Of a stretch of 64,000 nt of DNA, positions 1 through 11,668 are shown one piece after another; position 1 is the first letter of the stretch, and each line of letters opens with the position of its first letter. This DNA comes from CAWCDJ01 sp963836015. GTDB taxonomy: Bacteria > Acidobacteriota > Terriglobia > Bryobacterales > Bryobacteraceae. A program made the position numbers and the translations under genes. The stretch covers positions 62,001 to 126,000 of the forward strand of contig CAWIIF010000010.1 of the NCBI GenBank assembly GCA_963836015.1, given 5' to 3'. The notes beneath the pieces were generated by a model. That model had not been told where the DNA came from, did no database searches, and saw only the letters and a list, made by a program, of their open reading frames with translations.

Positions 1-2503
<2,503 letters not shown>

Positions 2504-2547
2504 CTCTCCCCTCCTTCTTATGAATTGGAATTACCTGACTAAACCAT

Positions 2548-2553
2548 ATTATA
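2548..2553 (-). promoter_or_regulatory. -10 box of the nifJ promoter
   Basis: A perfect TATAAT on the minus strand, 44 bases upstream of the nifJ TTG start, in an AT-rich island of otherwise GC-rich DNA. No good -35 hexamer is visible at 17 bases. Confidence 0.55.
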
Positions 2554-2600
2554 AGACCTTCTTGTCGTAAAAATCTACAGCGATTTGCCACAAAATGCTC

Positions 2601-2627
2601 AGTGGGGTAGGCCTCCTGGCCTGCCCA
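2601..2627. repeat. Dispersed hairpin repeat, copy 1
   Basis: Contains GGCCTCCTGGCC-type dyad symmetry within GTGGGGTAGGCCTCCTGGCC. Near-identical copies lie at 7374-7400 and 14032-14057. This copy is 20 bases upstream of the L,D-transpeptidase start. Confidence 0.75.
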
Positions 2628-2647
2628 CGCGCCAAAGGCGCGCTAAG

Positions 2648-3091
2648 ATGTGTGTCTTCATGCCCCCGCGCTGCGGAGCCTTAACCGCCACCCGTATCCT
2701 TATCTACAAATCGCGCCGCGAGCTCATCCTCCTTCGCGGCGAGTCAGTCCTCCGCTCCTACCGCGTTGCCCTCGGTCCCCACCCCGCCGGCCACAAGGAG
2801 CGCGAGGGCGACGGCCGCACCCCCGAAGGCCGCTACCTCATCGACCGCCGTAACCCCAATAGCGCCTATCACCTGTCTCTCCACATCTCCTATCCCAACG
2901 AGGCCGACCGCGCCCGCGCCGCAGCCCTCGCGGTCCCGCCCGGCGGGGACATCATGATCCACGGCCTCCGCCCCGGCGTCCGCCACCCCGAGGACGACTG
3001 GACCCAGGGCTGCATCGCCGTGACCGACCAGGAGATGGACGAGATATGGTCGCTGGTCCCCGACGGCATCCCCATCGAGATCCATCCTTGA
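2648..3091 (+). CDS. L,D-transpeptidase (YkuD domain)
   Basis: Enzymes of this family make 3-3 cross-links in peptidoglycan or attach proteins to it. The 147-residue product carries the YkuD catalytic signature: His105 in IMIHG and Cys122 in TQGCIAV (canonical form SHGCIRM). The domain starts almost at the N-terminus and has no clear signal peptide or membrane anchor, unusual for a wall enzyme, so either the start is wrong or export is atypical. ATG at 2660 is an equally possible start, with a TAAGAT hexamer 10 bases before it. The frame stays open upstream to 2585, but that would translate the hairpin repeat. Confidence 0.85.
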   Translation: MCVFMPPRCGALTATRILIYKSRRELILLRGESVLRSYRVALGPHPAGHKEREGDGRTPEGRYLIDRRNPNSAYHLSLHISYPNEADRARAAALAVPPGGDIMIHGLRPGVRHPEDDWTQGCIAVTDQEMDEIWSLVPDGIPIEIHP

Positions 3092-3136
3092 ACAAAATTG
3101 AGTCGCTCGCGCGAATCGGGCGATCTCGGTTCTTAG

Positions 3137-4306
3137 TTGCCTGCAGGTCTCCAAGGGAAGCTGTTCGCGGTGCTAGGTTTGGCCGTGGCCGCCGGCCTGG
3201 CGGCGGTGGCTTTTTATCCTCGCAGCCACGCCACGTCGCGCACCGCCGATCCCGCCATACCCCGGACTCGTGTGGACTTCGGGCCGACCGTACCCGATCT
3301 CACACCGCCGCCCGGCCCTCCCCCTCCCGGCATGGTATGGATTTCCGGCGGCGAATTCTCCATGGGAGCACAGGACCCTCCCGATCAGGATGAAGCCGGC
3401 AGGAAGGCCGCAATCGATTCGCGCCCCGTCCACCGCGTCTACGTCGATGGCTTCTACATGGACCGGACCGACATCACCAACGAGGAGTTCGCCCGGTTCG
3501 TGAAGGCTTCCGGCTATGTGACCGTAGCCGAGGCCCCACCGCGCGCGGAAGACTTCCCGGGTGCTCCCCCCGAAAACCTGGTCGCCGGATCGGTCGTCTT
3601 CTCCCCGCCCAGCCACCCCGTCCCGCTGGAGAACCACTTCCTCTGGTGGAACTATGTGCCTCGCGCCGACTGGCGGCATCCCCTCGGTCCCCGCACCAAT
3701 ATCCGGAACCGGCAGCGCTACCCCGTCGTGCAAGTCGCCTACGAAGACGCCGTCGCCTACGCGCAGTGGGCCGGCAAACGGCTGCCGACCGAGGCCGAAT
3801 GGGAGTTCGCCGCGCGCGGCGGCCTGGCCGGCAAGCCGTTCGTCTGGGGCGATGATTTCCGGCCCGCCGGAAAGTGGATGGCCAACACCTTTCAGGGCCG
3901 CTTCCCCACCAGCGACACCGGCCAGGACGGCTATGCCGGCATCGCCCCCGTCGCCCAATACCCGCCCAATGGCTACGGCCTCTACGATATGGCGGGCAAC
4001 GTCTGGCAATGGACCAGCGACTGGTATCGCCCCGACTACTACCAGCAGCTCGCCGCGTCCGGCGCCGTCGCGCGCAATCCCACAGGACCCGATTCCCCCT
4101 ACGACCCTTCAGAACCTGGCCAGCCCAAGAAAGTCCAGCGCGGCGGATCGTTCCTCTGCACCGACCAGTACTGTCCCCGCTACATCGTCGGCACGCGCGG
4201 CAAGAGCGAAATCAGCACCGGAACCAATCACGCCGGCTTCCGCTGCGTCATGACTCGGGAGGAATACCGCCGTCGCTTCGATCGCGGGATCAATCCTGGA
4301 GGGTGA
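3137..4306 (+). CDS. Formylglycine-generating enzyme (SUMF1/FGE family)
   Basis: Oxidises the active-site cysteine of sulfatases to formylglycine. The 389-residue product has a hydrophobic N-terminal segment (residues 8-26), a short Pro-rich linker, then the FGE-sulfatase domain (PGMVWISGGEFSMG near residue 65 to FRCVM near 372). Both redox cysteines of true FGEs are present, Cys341 and Cys346, in GGSFLC...YC-RY with the same five-residue spacing as human FGE. This separates it from the many Cys-less FGE-like proteins. The TTG start at 3137 is uncertain; GTG at 3170 has an AAGGGAAG site nine bases upstream. The 3' end overlaps the convergent pseudogene by 17 bases. No sulfatase gene is in the window. 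Confidence 0.88.
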   Translation: MPAGLQGKLFAVLGLAVAAGLAAVAFYPRSHATSRTADPAIPRTRVDFGPTVPDLTPPPGPPPPGMVWISGGEFSMGAQDPPDQDEAGRKAAIDSRPVHRVYVDGFYMDRTDITNEEFARFVKASGYVTVAEAPPRAEDFPGAPPENLVAGSVVFSPPSHPVPLENHFLWWNYVPRADWRHPLGPRTNIRNRQRYPVVQVAYEDAVAYAQWAGKRLPTEAEWEFAARGGLAGKPFVWGDDFRPAGKWMANTFQGRFPTSDTGQDGYAGIAPVAQYPPNGYGLYDMAGNVWQWTSDWYRPDYYQQLAASGAVARNPTGPDSPYDPSEPGQPKKVQRGGSFLCTDQYCPRYIVGTRGKSEISTGTNHAGFRCVMTREEYRRRFDRGINPGG

Positions 4307-5865
4307 CCGGGATCGTCTCCGTGTCGAACCGGTAGTTCAGGACCGCCGGCCCCATCCCCCCGGACGCGAGCGGGATCGGGAACAACCCGTCCGCCACGTT
4401 GCTCGGCAACAGCGTGAGGTGCAGCCTCATCGTCGATGTCGTCAGTTGCTGGAGCAATTCGTGGGGCAGAGTCACTTGCCCGTCCTGTGCGTGTACCAGG
4501 CACGAGAGCTGCGGCCCCACGGAGGAGAAGGGGCTGGTCGCAACCGGCGACAGCTCCACCTCGACGACGTCCGCCGGGGTGTAGCTCTGTGGATCCCACG
4601 TCACGGTAGTATCGAGGTTCCGGTGGATCGTACCGAGCGAGCCCCGGTTAGTCCACCGCAGCGGCGCGGGAAGGGTGAAAGTATGCTGGAACCCCCCGGA
4701 CTGCCAACCACCGAACGACTGCACCTGCCACGATCCTCCGGTGAAAAAAGGCGGCGGCAGTTGGTCTGCCGTCGGAGCCGACACGGGATCGGCTGCTCCG
4801 CTGTAGAACGGCCCTTGAAACGGTGCTTGGAGCAGTCTGCTGTTCCGGGCCGAGAAACGTCAGGGGCGGCACCGGCCGGCGGGGTCGATCAAAAGCCGGT
4901 GAAACTCGCGACTACTCGCTCCATTGCGGGGAAGCGAGCAGCCGAACCCCAGTCCTTCCGGCTGCTGCCGCCCTGAAATCAGAAGAATTTCGAGGGCGGT
5001 TTGGGCATTGAAATCGGCGAAAGCTGCCTCATTTCGTGTCACCGTGTCCGCGGACGTCTGGAACGACCGCGTGAGATTGATCGACCCCGCGGTAATCGCA
5101 CCGCCCTCGATCGAGCACCGCCAGTTGACTGGCGCTCAACCCCAGCGGATGCCGGCACGCCCCATCCTGGGCCGCCGTCGAGATCGTTACGGAATCGCTC
5201 TCCCTGCTACCGGCATGCACGATCACCGGCACATAGCATCCTGTGAACACATCCCCCGGCAGGGTGAGGTTGATCTGGTCGAGTCCCGGCTGCCCCGGCG
5301 CGTGCCCTGCAAATCCCGGGTGGATCGACTCGCCGGCCACCTCCACCGTCACATCGGCCGTAGTGTACGAACCGAGCCCCGTCGCCCAGAGAGTCACCGT
5401 CTGTCCCGGCAGCGCCGGATGGGTCAACTGGTTCAGCGTGGGCTTCCCCGAGGCGTCCAGATTCTGCGCCAGTGCCGAGCCGGATTGCCCCACGAACAGC
5501 GCCGGAGCGGCCGCCAGGATCTCGACGGAAACCGGCGCGCTGCCCTGGTCATCCACGGCCAGCCGTAGGGTGGTGGTCCCCAGGGGAATCGCCGGCGGCA
5601 CCACGGCCGTAGCTTGACCTGAGCTGATTACGGTCGCCGGAACGCGAATCGCCGGACCGAAGCCGCGTGTCTGAAACTCCACAAAGACACGTTGCGGATC
5701 GTCCGGAAGCGACGGCGCGCCCGGTAGGGTGTAGGCGGAGATCAGCGAACCGGCGGCGATATCCTGACTGCCATCCGCGGCATTGAGAAACCATGCCGTC
5801 CAGGGAGTCTGCCCGCAAGCCATTCCGAACGGAAGCAGCAGCAAGAGCGAAGTGCGCACTGCCAA
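4290..5865 (-). pseudogene. Decayed or frameshifted secreted protein with TIGR03437 domain
   Basis: The 5' part encodes a signal peptide (residues 1-19) followed by TIGR03437-type beta sandwich sequence (TVTLWATGLGSYT, HAPGQPGLDQINLTLP). Near 5112 the frame breaks: coding sense continues one base out of phase (GSINLTRSFQTSADTV, NAQTALEILLISG). At least one further shift lies between about 4970 and 4800. The third open segment (SYTPADVVEVELSP to the stop at 4290) reads as an intact C-terminal domain. All pieces together look like one protein of about 520 residues. The start may be GTG 5859, with CATAAT eight bases before it. Role unknown; the family is probably extracellular or surface-bound. 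Confidence 0.7.
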
Positions 5866-5949
5866 TGATTATGCACGCACGATGCCACTGTGACGCTCAA
5901 AATAATGAATCGCGCCTTCCTGGGCGCGGTCTAGAGACTCGGGACTCGC

Positions 5950-7314
5950 ATGAAATTCGCCGCATTCGTGACCATCGCCCTGGGAATCTGCATCTTGGGC
6001 CAAACGCAAGCACCACAGGCGGCCGGGACCGCCACGCTGTTCCAAAACGTCCGCATTTTCGATGGCAAAAGCAGCACGCTCTCCCCTCCCTCCAGCGTGC
6101 TGGTCAAAGGCAACACCATCGAGCGCATTTCGACGTCCCCCATGGACGCCGCTGCAGCCGCTAGCGCCACGGTGATCGACGGCGGTGGCCGCGTGCTCAT
6201 GCCCGGCCTCATTGACGCGCACTGGCATGCGTTCATGGTGGGGGCGCCCCAGATGCTCCTTATGACCGCCGACCTGTCCTATCTCCATCTGCTCGCCGCG
6301 CAGCAGGCCGAGGCCACGCTCATGCGGGGGTTCACCACGGTGCGCGACCTCGGCGGACCCGTGTTCGGACTCAAGCGCGCCATCGACGAAGGTGTCATGA
6401 TCGGCCCGCGCATCTATCCCTCAGGTGCGTTCATCTCGCAAACCTCGGGACACGGAGACTTCCGGTTCGACTTCGAGCTACCGCGGACTTTGGGAAGTCC
6501 CCTGAGCCACTCCGAGGTCGCAGGCGTCGCGGCCATTGCCGATAGCCCCGACGAAGTTCGCCTGCGGGCGCGGGAGCAGTTGAGAAAGGGCGCGAGCCAG
6601 ATCAAGGTGATGGGCGGCGGCGGAGTCGCCTCACCCTACAATCCGCTCGAATCCACCCAATACACCGAACCGGAAATCCGTGCCGCGGTGGAAGCGGCCG
6701 AGAATTGGGGCACCTACGTCGCGGTCCACGCGTATATGCCCCGGGCGATCCGGCAAGCCGTCGCCGCCGGCGTCAAGTGCATCGAACACGGCCACCTGAT
6801 CGACGAGCCCACCGCCAAGCTGCTGGCGGATAAAGGCATCTGGTGGAGCTTACAGCCCTTTCTCGATGATCAGGACGCCTCTCCGCTGGTGAACCCGGTG
6901 TCCCGCCAGAAGGCCCTGAAGGTTTTCGCCGGAACGGACAACGCCTACAGGCTGGCGAAGAAGTACAAGATCAAAACGGCCTTTGGTACCGACATTCTGT
7001 TCGATGCGAAGCTCGCCGGCCGGCAGGGGGCGCAGCTCGCCAAGATGGTTCGCTGGTACACGCCGGCCGAAGCGCTCAAGATGGCCACCGCCGACAATGG
7101 CGAGTTGATGGCCCTCTCCGGGCTGGTCAACCCCTATCCCGGCAAGCTGGGCGTGGTGGAAACGGGCGCGCTCGCGGACCTTTTGCTGGTCGATGGCAAT
7201 CCGCTCGAAAACATCAAGCTCATCGAGGACCCGGACAGGAACTTCGTGGTGATCATGAAAGACGGCAGGATCTACAAGAATCTCCTCTCCGCCAGTCACG
7301 CCGGTTCCCGCTAA
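5950..7314 (+). CDS. Secreted amidohydrolase (imidazolonepropionase/prolidase-like)
   Basis: Metal-dependent hydrolase of the amidohydrolase superfamily, 454 residues, with a signal peptide (about residues 1-25). Metal-ligand motifs are in order: PGLIDAHWH (first ligands; the usual HxH is HWH), VHAYM, IEHGH and FGTD near residue 345. The C-terminus returns to the small beta domain (ADLLLVDGNPLENI). This subgroup contains Xaa-Pro dipeptidases and other N-acyl amino acid hydrolases, so the substrate cannot be assigned. It is monocistronic: the next gene begins 108 bases on, after a hairpin repeat. Confidence 0.85.
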   Translation: MKFAAFVTIALGICILGQTQAPQAAGTATLFQNVRIFDGKSSTLSPPSSVLVKGNTIERISTSPMDAAAAASATVIDGGGRVLMPGLIDAHWHAFMVGAPQMLLMTADLSYLHLLAAQQAEATLMRGFTTVRDLGGPVFGLKRAIDEGVMIGPRIYPSGAFISQTSGHGDFRFDFELPRTLGSPLSHSEVAGVAAIADSPDEVRLRAREQLRKGASQIKVMGGGGVASPYNPLESTQYTEPEIRAAVEAAENWGTYVAVHAYMPRAIRQAVAAGVKCIEHGHLIDEPTAKLLADKGIWWSLQPFLDDQDASPLVNPVSRQKALKVFAGTDNAYRLAKKYKIKTAFGTDILFDAKLAGRQGAQLAKMVRWYTPAEALKMATADNGELMALSGLVNPYPGKLGVVETGALADLLLVDGNPLENIKLIEDPDRNFVVIMKDGRIYKNLLSASHAGSR

Positions 7315-7373
7315 TAGCCTCAACACTTTGCGCTATTTGCGCCGCTACGGCGCTGTACACTGTAAGCACCAGT

Positions 7374-7400
7374 TGTGGGGCAGGCCTCCCGGCCTGTCCA
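7374..7400. repeat. Dispersed hairpin repeat, copy 2
   Basis: GTGGGGCAGGCCTCCCGGCC followed by TGTCC; differs from the copies at 2601 and 14032 in a few positions. It ends 22 bases before the GH95 start codon. Confidence 0.75.
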
Positions 7401-7422
7401 ATTGGCTTCGTTCCGTAACACT

Positions 7423-9906
7423 ATGCTGACCCGTCGTGAATTCGTTGCCGCCTCCGCCGCGCTCTATGCCGCCCAGGCCGACCCGCAGCCGCCCGGCGCG
7501 GGACCTCTCGTCCTCTGGTACAAACAGCCTGCCGTCCAATGGACCGACGCTCTCCCCATCGGCAACGGGCGGCTCGGCGCCATGATCTTCGGCGGAATGC
7601 CCGCCGAGCGGATCCAGCTCAACGAAGACACCCTCTGGTCCGGCGCTCCCCGCGAATGGAACAACCCCGGCGCCAAAGAGCATCTCCCCGAAGTCCGCCG
7701 CCTGGTCCTCGAGCAGCAGGATTACGTCGCGGCCGACCGGGCCTGCCAGCAGATGCAGGGTCCTTACAACGAGTCCTATCAGCCGCTCGGCAACCTACAC
7801 ATCGCTCTCGACCATCCCGGCGACGTGTCCGCCTACCGCCGCCAGCTCGATCTCGATGCCGCGCTCTCCCGCGTCACCTATCGCACCGGCGATGCCGAAT
7901 ACACCCGCGAAGCCTTCGCCTCCGCGCCCGCCCAGACGATCGTACTCCGCTTCACTACCACCAGCCCCGGGGGCCTGAGCCTCACCGCCGCCATCGATAG
8001 CCCGCTGCGCTCCACCTCCGAAGCGTCCGAGGGCGGCGTCCTGCGCCTCACCGGCAAGGCCCCTTCGCACGCCGAACCCAATTACGTCCGCTCGGCCGAC
8101 CCCGTCCAGTACAACCCATTGGAAGGAAAGGGGATGCACTTCGAAGCCCGCGTCCAGGCGGTCACCGAAAATGGGTTCGTTTCGTCAGAATCGAATCGCT
8201 TGCGGGTCACCGGCGCGAAGGCCGTCACCTTTCTGATCGCGGCCAAAACCGGCTTCCAGGGCTACGACCGCGCCCCCGCCGGCACCGCCGCCGAAATCGC
8301 CGCCGCCTGCGAGAAGCAGATCGAAGCCGTCCGCGGCCAGAGCTACGAGGCCCTCCGCGATGCCCACGTCGCCGACCACCGCAAGCTCTTCCGCCGCGTC
8401 TCCCTCGAACTCCCCAACCTGAGCGACCCCGCGCTCGACACCGCCGAGCGCCTGCGCGCCTTCCCCGCCAGGCCCGATCCGTCGCTCGCGGCCCTCTACT
8501 TCCAGTACGGCCGCTACCTGTTGATCGCCAGCTCCCGCCCCGGCACCCAGCCCGCCAACCTTCAGGGCATCTGGAACGACCAGGTCCGACCGCCCTGGAG
8601 CTCCAACTGGACCACCAACATCAACACCCAGATGAACTACTGGCACGCCGAGACCTGCAACCTCGCCGAGTGCCACGGGCCCCTGTTCGACCTGGTCGAA
8701 GGTCTCAGCAAGACCGGCGCCCGAACCGCCGCCGTCAACTACGGCTGCCGCGGCTGGGTATCCCACCACAATGTGGATCTCTGGCGGCAATCCGCCCCGG
8801 TCGGCAACTTCGGACAAGGCTCGCCCACCTGGGCCAACTGGGGCATGAGCGGCCCCTGGTTCTGCGCCCACCTCTGGGAGCACTACGCTTTCGGAGGCGA
8901 CCGCGAATTCCTCCGCGCCCGCGCCTACCCGGTCATGAAATCCTCCGCCGAGTTCTGCCTCGATTGGCTGATCGAACGCAAGGACGGCCAGCTCACCACC
9001 TGCCCCTCGTTTTCCACCGAGAACAGCTTCAAAGGACCCGACGGCCGCACCGCCCAGACCTCCGACGGCTGCACTATGGACATGGCGCTCATCCGCGAGC
9101 TCTTCTCCAACTGCATCGAGGCCGCCCGCATCCTCGGCGTCGATTCCGATTTCGCCGCGAAGCTCCAGGCCGCGCGCGCCCGCCTGGTCCCTTATCAAAC
9201 CGGCAAGCACGGCCAGTTGCAGGAGTGGTCGCGCGATTTCGACGAGCCCGAGCCCGGCCAGCGCCACATGTCCCACATGTACCCGCTGTACCCGGGCAGC
9301 GAGATCACCCCGCGCCGCACGCCGGAGCTCGCCAAAGCCGCGCGCGTTTCGCTCGAACGGCGCCTCGCGGCCGGCGGTGCTTATACCGGGTGGAGCCGCG
9401 CCTGGGCCATCAACTTCTGGGCCCGCCTGCTGGATGGGGACAAGGCCTGGGAGTCTGTTTCCATGCTGCTGCAGCACTCCACCGGCCCCAATCTTTTCGA
9501 TACGCACCCTGCCGGAAACACCTGGATCTTCCAGATCGACGGCAATTTCGGCGGCGCGGCCTCCATCGCCGAAATGCTTCTCCAGAGCCACGACGGCGCC
9601 ATCGACTTCCTCCCTGCCCTGCCCGCCGCCTGGCCCGATGGCAGCGTCAAAGGCCTGCGCGCCCGCGGCGGCCTCACGGTCGATCTCTCCTGGGCCAAGG
9701 GCAAAGCCTCCTTCGCCGTTCTCGCGCCTACCCTGGCCGGCGAACACACTCTGCGACCGCCGCGCGGCCAGAAGATCTCAGGCATCCGTGGAACTCCCGA
9801 ACCCGGCGGCGGTGTGAAAGTACGGCTGCAACCCCGGCAAACCTATCGCGTCAACTTTGTCGCAGATGCCGGTACACCAGCGCCACCGGCAGCCCCACCA
9901 CGTTGA
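7423..9906 (+). CDS. GH95 alpha-L-fucosidase
   Basis: Glycoside hydrolase of family 95, an inverting 1,2-alpha-L-fucosidase family, probably exported. The 827-residue product has an RR leader (LTRREFVAASAAL) followed by the GH95 N-terminal beta domain (DALPIGNGRLGAMIFGG and LNEDTLWSG near residues 35-70). The (alpha/alpha)6 barrel follows, with QGIWNDQVRPPWSSNWTTN near residue 385 and TENSFKGPDG near 535. Length matches the family (750-850). ATG 7423 is chosen because it puts the RR leader at the N-terminus; the open frame extends upstream only through the repeat. The last 56 bases overlap maf on the other strand. Some GH95 enzymes act on L-galactose instead. Confidence 0.92.
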   Translation: MLTRREFVAASAALYAAQADPQPPGAGPLVLWYKQPAVQWTDALPIGNGRLGAMIFGGMPAERIQLNEDTLWSGAPREWNNPGAKEHLPEVRRLVLEQQDYVAADRACQQMQGPYNESYQPLGNLHIALDHPGDVSAYRRQLDLDAALSRVTYRTGDAEYTREAFASAPAQTIVLRFTTTSPGGLSLTAAIDSPLRSTSEASEGGVLRLTGKAPSHAEPNYVRSADPVQYNPLEGKGMHFEARVQAVTENGFVSSESNRLRVTGAKAVTFLIAAKTGFQGYDRAPAGTAAEIAAACEKQIEAVRGQSYEALRDAHVADHRKLFRRVSLELPNLSDPALDTAERLRAFPARPDPSLAALYFQYGRYLLIASSRPGTQPANLQGIWNDQVRPPWSSNWTTNINTQMNYWHAETCNLAECHGPLFDLVEGLSKTGARTAAVNYGCRGWVSHHNVDLWRQSAPVGNFGQGSPTWANWGMSGPWFCAHLWEHYAFGGDREFLRARAYPVMKSSAEFCLDWLIERKDGQLTTCPSFSTENSFKGPDGRTAQTSDGCTMDMALIRELFSNCIEAARILGVDSDFAAKLQAARARLVPYQTGKHGQLQEWSRDFDEPEPGQRHMSHMYPLYPGSEITPRRTPELAKAARVSLERRLAAGGAYTGWSRAWAINFWARLLDGDKAWESVSMLLQHSTGPNLFDTHPAGNTWIFQIDGNFGGAASIAEMLLQSHDGAIDFLPALPAAWPDGSVKGLRARGGLTVDLSWAKGKASFAVLAPTLAGEHTLRPPRGQKISGIRGTPEPGGGVKVRLQPRQTYRVNFVADAGTPAPPAAPPR

Positions 9907-10396
9907 AGTAGCAGCCCTCGATCCTCTCGATGTACTTCGACGCGAGGCCCTGGATCGCGTACGCGCCGGCCTTATCCATGGGCTCGCCGCTCGCCACGTA
10001 CTCGGCAATCTCGGGCTCGCTCATCGCCGTGAACCATACCTCCGTTACGGCCCGGTCCACTACCAGGCCGGCGTCTCGCTTGAGGCAGATCCCCGTCAGG
10101 ACCTCGTGCCTGCGCCCCGCCAGCAGCCGCAGCATGCGAACGGCATCCAGGGCGTCGGCAGGCTTGGCGAGCATCTCGCCCTCCACCACCACCGTGGTAT
10201 CGGCCGCCAGGATGGTCTCGCCGGGCGCCGCCTCCACCGCCCGCGCCTTCCATTCCGCCAGGCGCCGCACGTAGTCGTCCGGGCCTTCCCCTGCGAGCGG
10301 CGTCTCGTCCACCGCGGAGGCCCGCACCACGAACGGAATCCCGGCCTGCCGCAGAATCTCGCTGCGCCGCGGCGATTGAGAGGCTAACACCAACAT
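9851..10396 (-). CDS. maf: Maf-like nucleoside triphosphate pyrophosphatase
   Basis: Hydrolyses non-canonical or excess dTTP/UTP-type nucleotides to the monophosphate. The 181-residue product starts LVLASQSPRRSEILRQAG, the Maf signature, and continues with DETPLAGEGPDDYVRRLAE, ILAADTTVVV and GAYAIQGLASKYIERIEGCY, covering the whole family length. The ATG at 10396 is fixed by the first motif. It is divergent from ppk2 with only 25 bases between start codons and overlaps the GH95 3' end by 56 bases. Confidence 0.93.
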   Translation of the reverse strand: MLVLASQSPRRSEILRQAGIPFVVRASAVDETPLAGEGPDDYVRRLAEWKARAVEAAPGETILAADTTVVVEGEMLAKPADALDAVRMLRLLAGRRHEVLTGICLKRDAGLVVDRAVTEVWFTAMSEPEIAEYVASGEPMDKAGAYAIQGLASKYIERIEGCYFNVVGLPVALVYRHLRQS

Positions 10397-10406
10397 GGTT
10401 CCAGTG

Positions 10407-10412
10407 TAGAAT
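10407..10412 (+). promoter_or_regulatory. -10 box (TAGAAT) of ppk2, near-leaderless
   Basis: TAGAAT with nine bases to the ppk2 ATG, which predicts a 5' leader of only about 2-3 bases. No ribosome site or -35 box is recognisable. Confidence 0.5.
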
Positions 10413-10421
10413 GGGGCCGGA

Positions 10422-11231
10422 ATGAAACATCTGGCGAAGGAATTGGCGGTGCGGCCCGGGTCGCGCTTCAGTCTGAGCTCGGTCGATCCCGCCGATACGC
10501 ACGGCATCGACAAGAAGTCCGCCAACGGGCGGCTCGAGAAAAACCTCGAGCGGCTCTCGGTGCTCCAGTACCTTCTGTATGCCGAAGGGAGCCGGGCGTT
10601 GCTGGTGGTCCTCCAGGGTATCGACGCCGGCGGCAAGGATGGCACCATCCGCCACGTCATGACCGGTCTCAATCCGCAAGGCGTTCAGGTCACGCCCTTC
10701 AAGGTCCCGGAGGGCGAGGAGACCCGCCACGACTACCTGTGGCGCATTCACCGCGCCGTGCCGGAACGCGGCAAGATCGGCATCTTCAACCGCTCGCATT
10801 ATGAAGACGTGCTGGTGGTGCGCGTCCACAACCTCGTGCCGAAATCGGAGTGGTCGCGGCGCTACGATCAGATCAACGATTTCGAGCGGATGCTCGCCCA
10901 GAACCGTGTGCGCATCATCAAGTTCCTGCTCTACATCAGCAAAGAGGAGCAGGCCGTACGCTTCCGTCAGCGGCTCGACGACAAGACCAAGAACTGGAAG
11001 TTCTCCCCCTCCGATATCAAGGAGCGCGAATATTGGGACCAGTACATCACCGCGTACGACGACATGCTTCGCAAGTGCAGCACCGCCGACGCGCCCTGGT
11101 ATGTGATTCCGGCGAACCACAAGTGGTTCCGCAACCTGGCCGTTTCCGAGATCATGCGCCAGACGCTCGAATCGATGGACCTCAAATACCCCAAGCCGGT
11201 GGCCGACCTCTCGTCGATCCGGTTCGAGTAG
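10422..11231 (+). CDS. ppk2: Polyphosphate kinase 2 family phosphotransferase
   Basis: Transfers phosphate from polyphosphate to nucleoside mono- or diphosphates in the cytosol. The 269-residue, single-domain product contains Walker A GIDAGGKDG (near residues 66-74), Walker B-like IFNRSHYEDV near 124, and the lid region (SEWSRRYDQINDFERML). This layout and length fit short one-domain PPK2 enzymes. The start lies just past a TAGAAT box and has no ribosome site. It is followed after 35 bases by the dciA-like gene. Confidence 0.92.
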   Translation: MKHLAKELAVRPGSRFSLSSVDPADTHGIDKKSANGRLEKNLERLSVLQYLLYAEGSRALLVVLQGIDAGGKDGTIRHVMTGLNPQGVQVTPFKVPEGEETRHDYLWRIHRAVPERGKIGIFNRSHYEDVLVVRVHNLVPKSEWSRRYDQINDFERMLAQNRVRIIKFLLYISKEEQAVRFRQRLDDKTKNWKFSPSDIKEREYWDQYITAYDDMLRKCSTADAPWYVIPANHKWFRNLAVSEIMRQTLESMDLKYPKPVADLSSIRFE

Positions 11232-11266
11232 CCGCCCGGCATGATAGAATGATCGGACCGGCTAAA

Positions 11267-11668
11267 ATGGAACGCGCCAGCAAGCTCATCCGGGGATTGA
11301 GACTGCCCGGCGATACGATCACCTCCGAGGAACTCGCCTGCACCGCCTGGCCTGACGCCGTCGGCAAGAAGATCGCCGCCCACACGCGCGCCGCCAAGCT
11401 GGTGCGAACCTGCCTGGTCGTCGAGGTGGAAGACCGCATCTGGCAGCGGCAGTTGTTCGCCCTGACCCGGCAGATCGTACGCAACCTGGAGCGGCATCTG
11501 GGCCCCGGCTTGGTCGAGGATATGGAATTCCGCATCGTCCCGCGCCGGCGCGAGCCGCAGCGCGCGGCCGAAGCGATTCCGGGCCTGTTCCGGGACGAAG
11601 CCGACGCCATCGCCGACCCCGTGATGCGCGGCATCTTCAAAGCCGCCAGGAAAAAGGCACTCGCGTGA
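11267..11668 (+). CDS. DUF721 / DciA-like protein
   Basis: 133 residues with the DUF721 core: a basic N-terminal helix (ERASKLIRGL), a WPDAVGKKIAAHTRA turn, and VRTCLVVEVEDRIWQRQLF, the usual 'W' to 'vv.s..w..eL' pattern. DciA proteins of this family load the replicative helicase in bacteria that lack DnaC, but many DUF721 proteins are untested. ATG 11267 is preferred to ATG 11249 because a TAGAAT -10-like hexamer (11245-11250) overlaps the latter. It overlaps gatC by four bases (GTGA), so the two are co-translated. Confidence 0.72.
   Translation: MERASKLIRGLRLPGDTITSEELACTAWPDAVGKKIAAHTRAAKLVRTCLVVEVEDRIWQRQLFALTRQIVRNLERHLGPGLVEDMEFRIVPRRREPQRAAEAIPGLFRDEADAIADPVMRGIFKAARKKALA

Noticed and set aside
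8185..9747. 520-residue open frame on the minus strand
   Set aside because: Antisense to the GH95 gene; Gly/Ala/Val-rich without family features.
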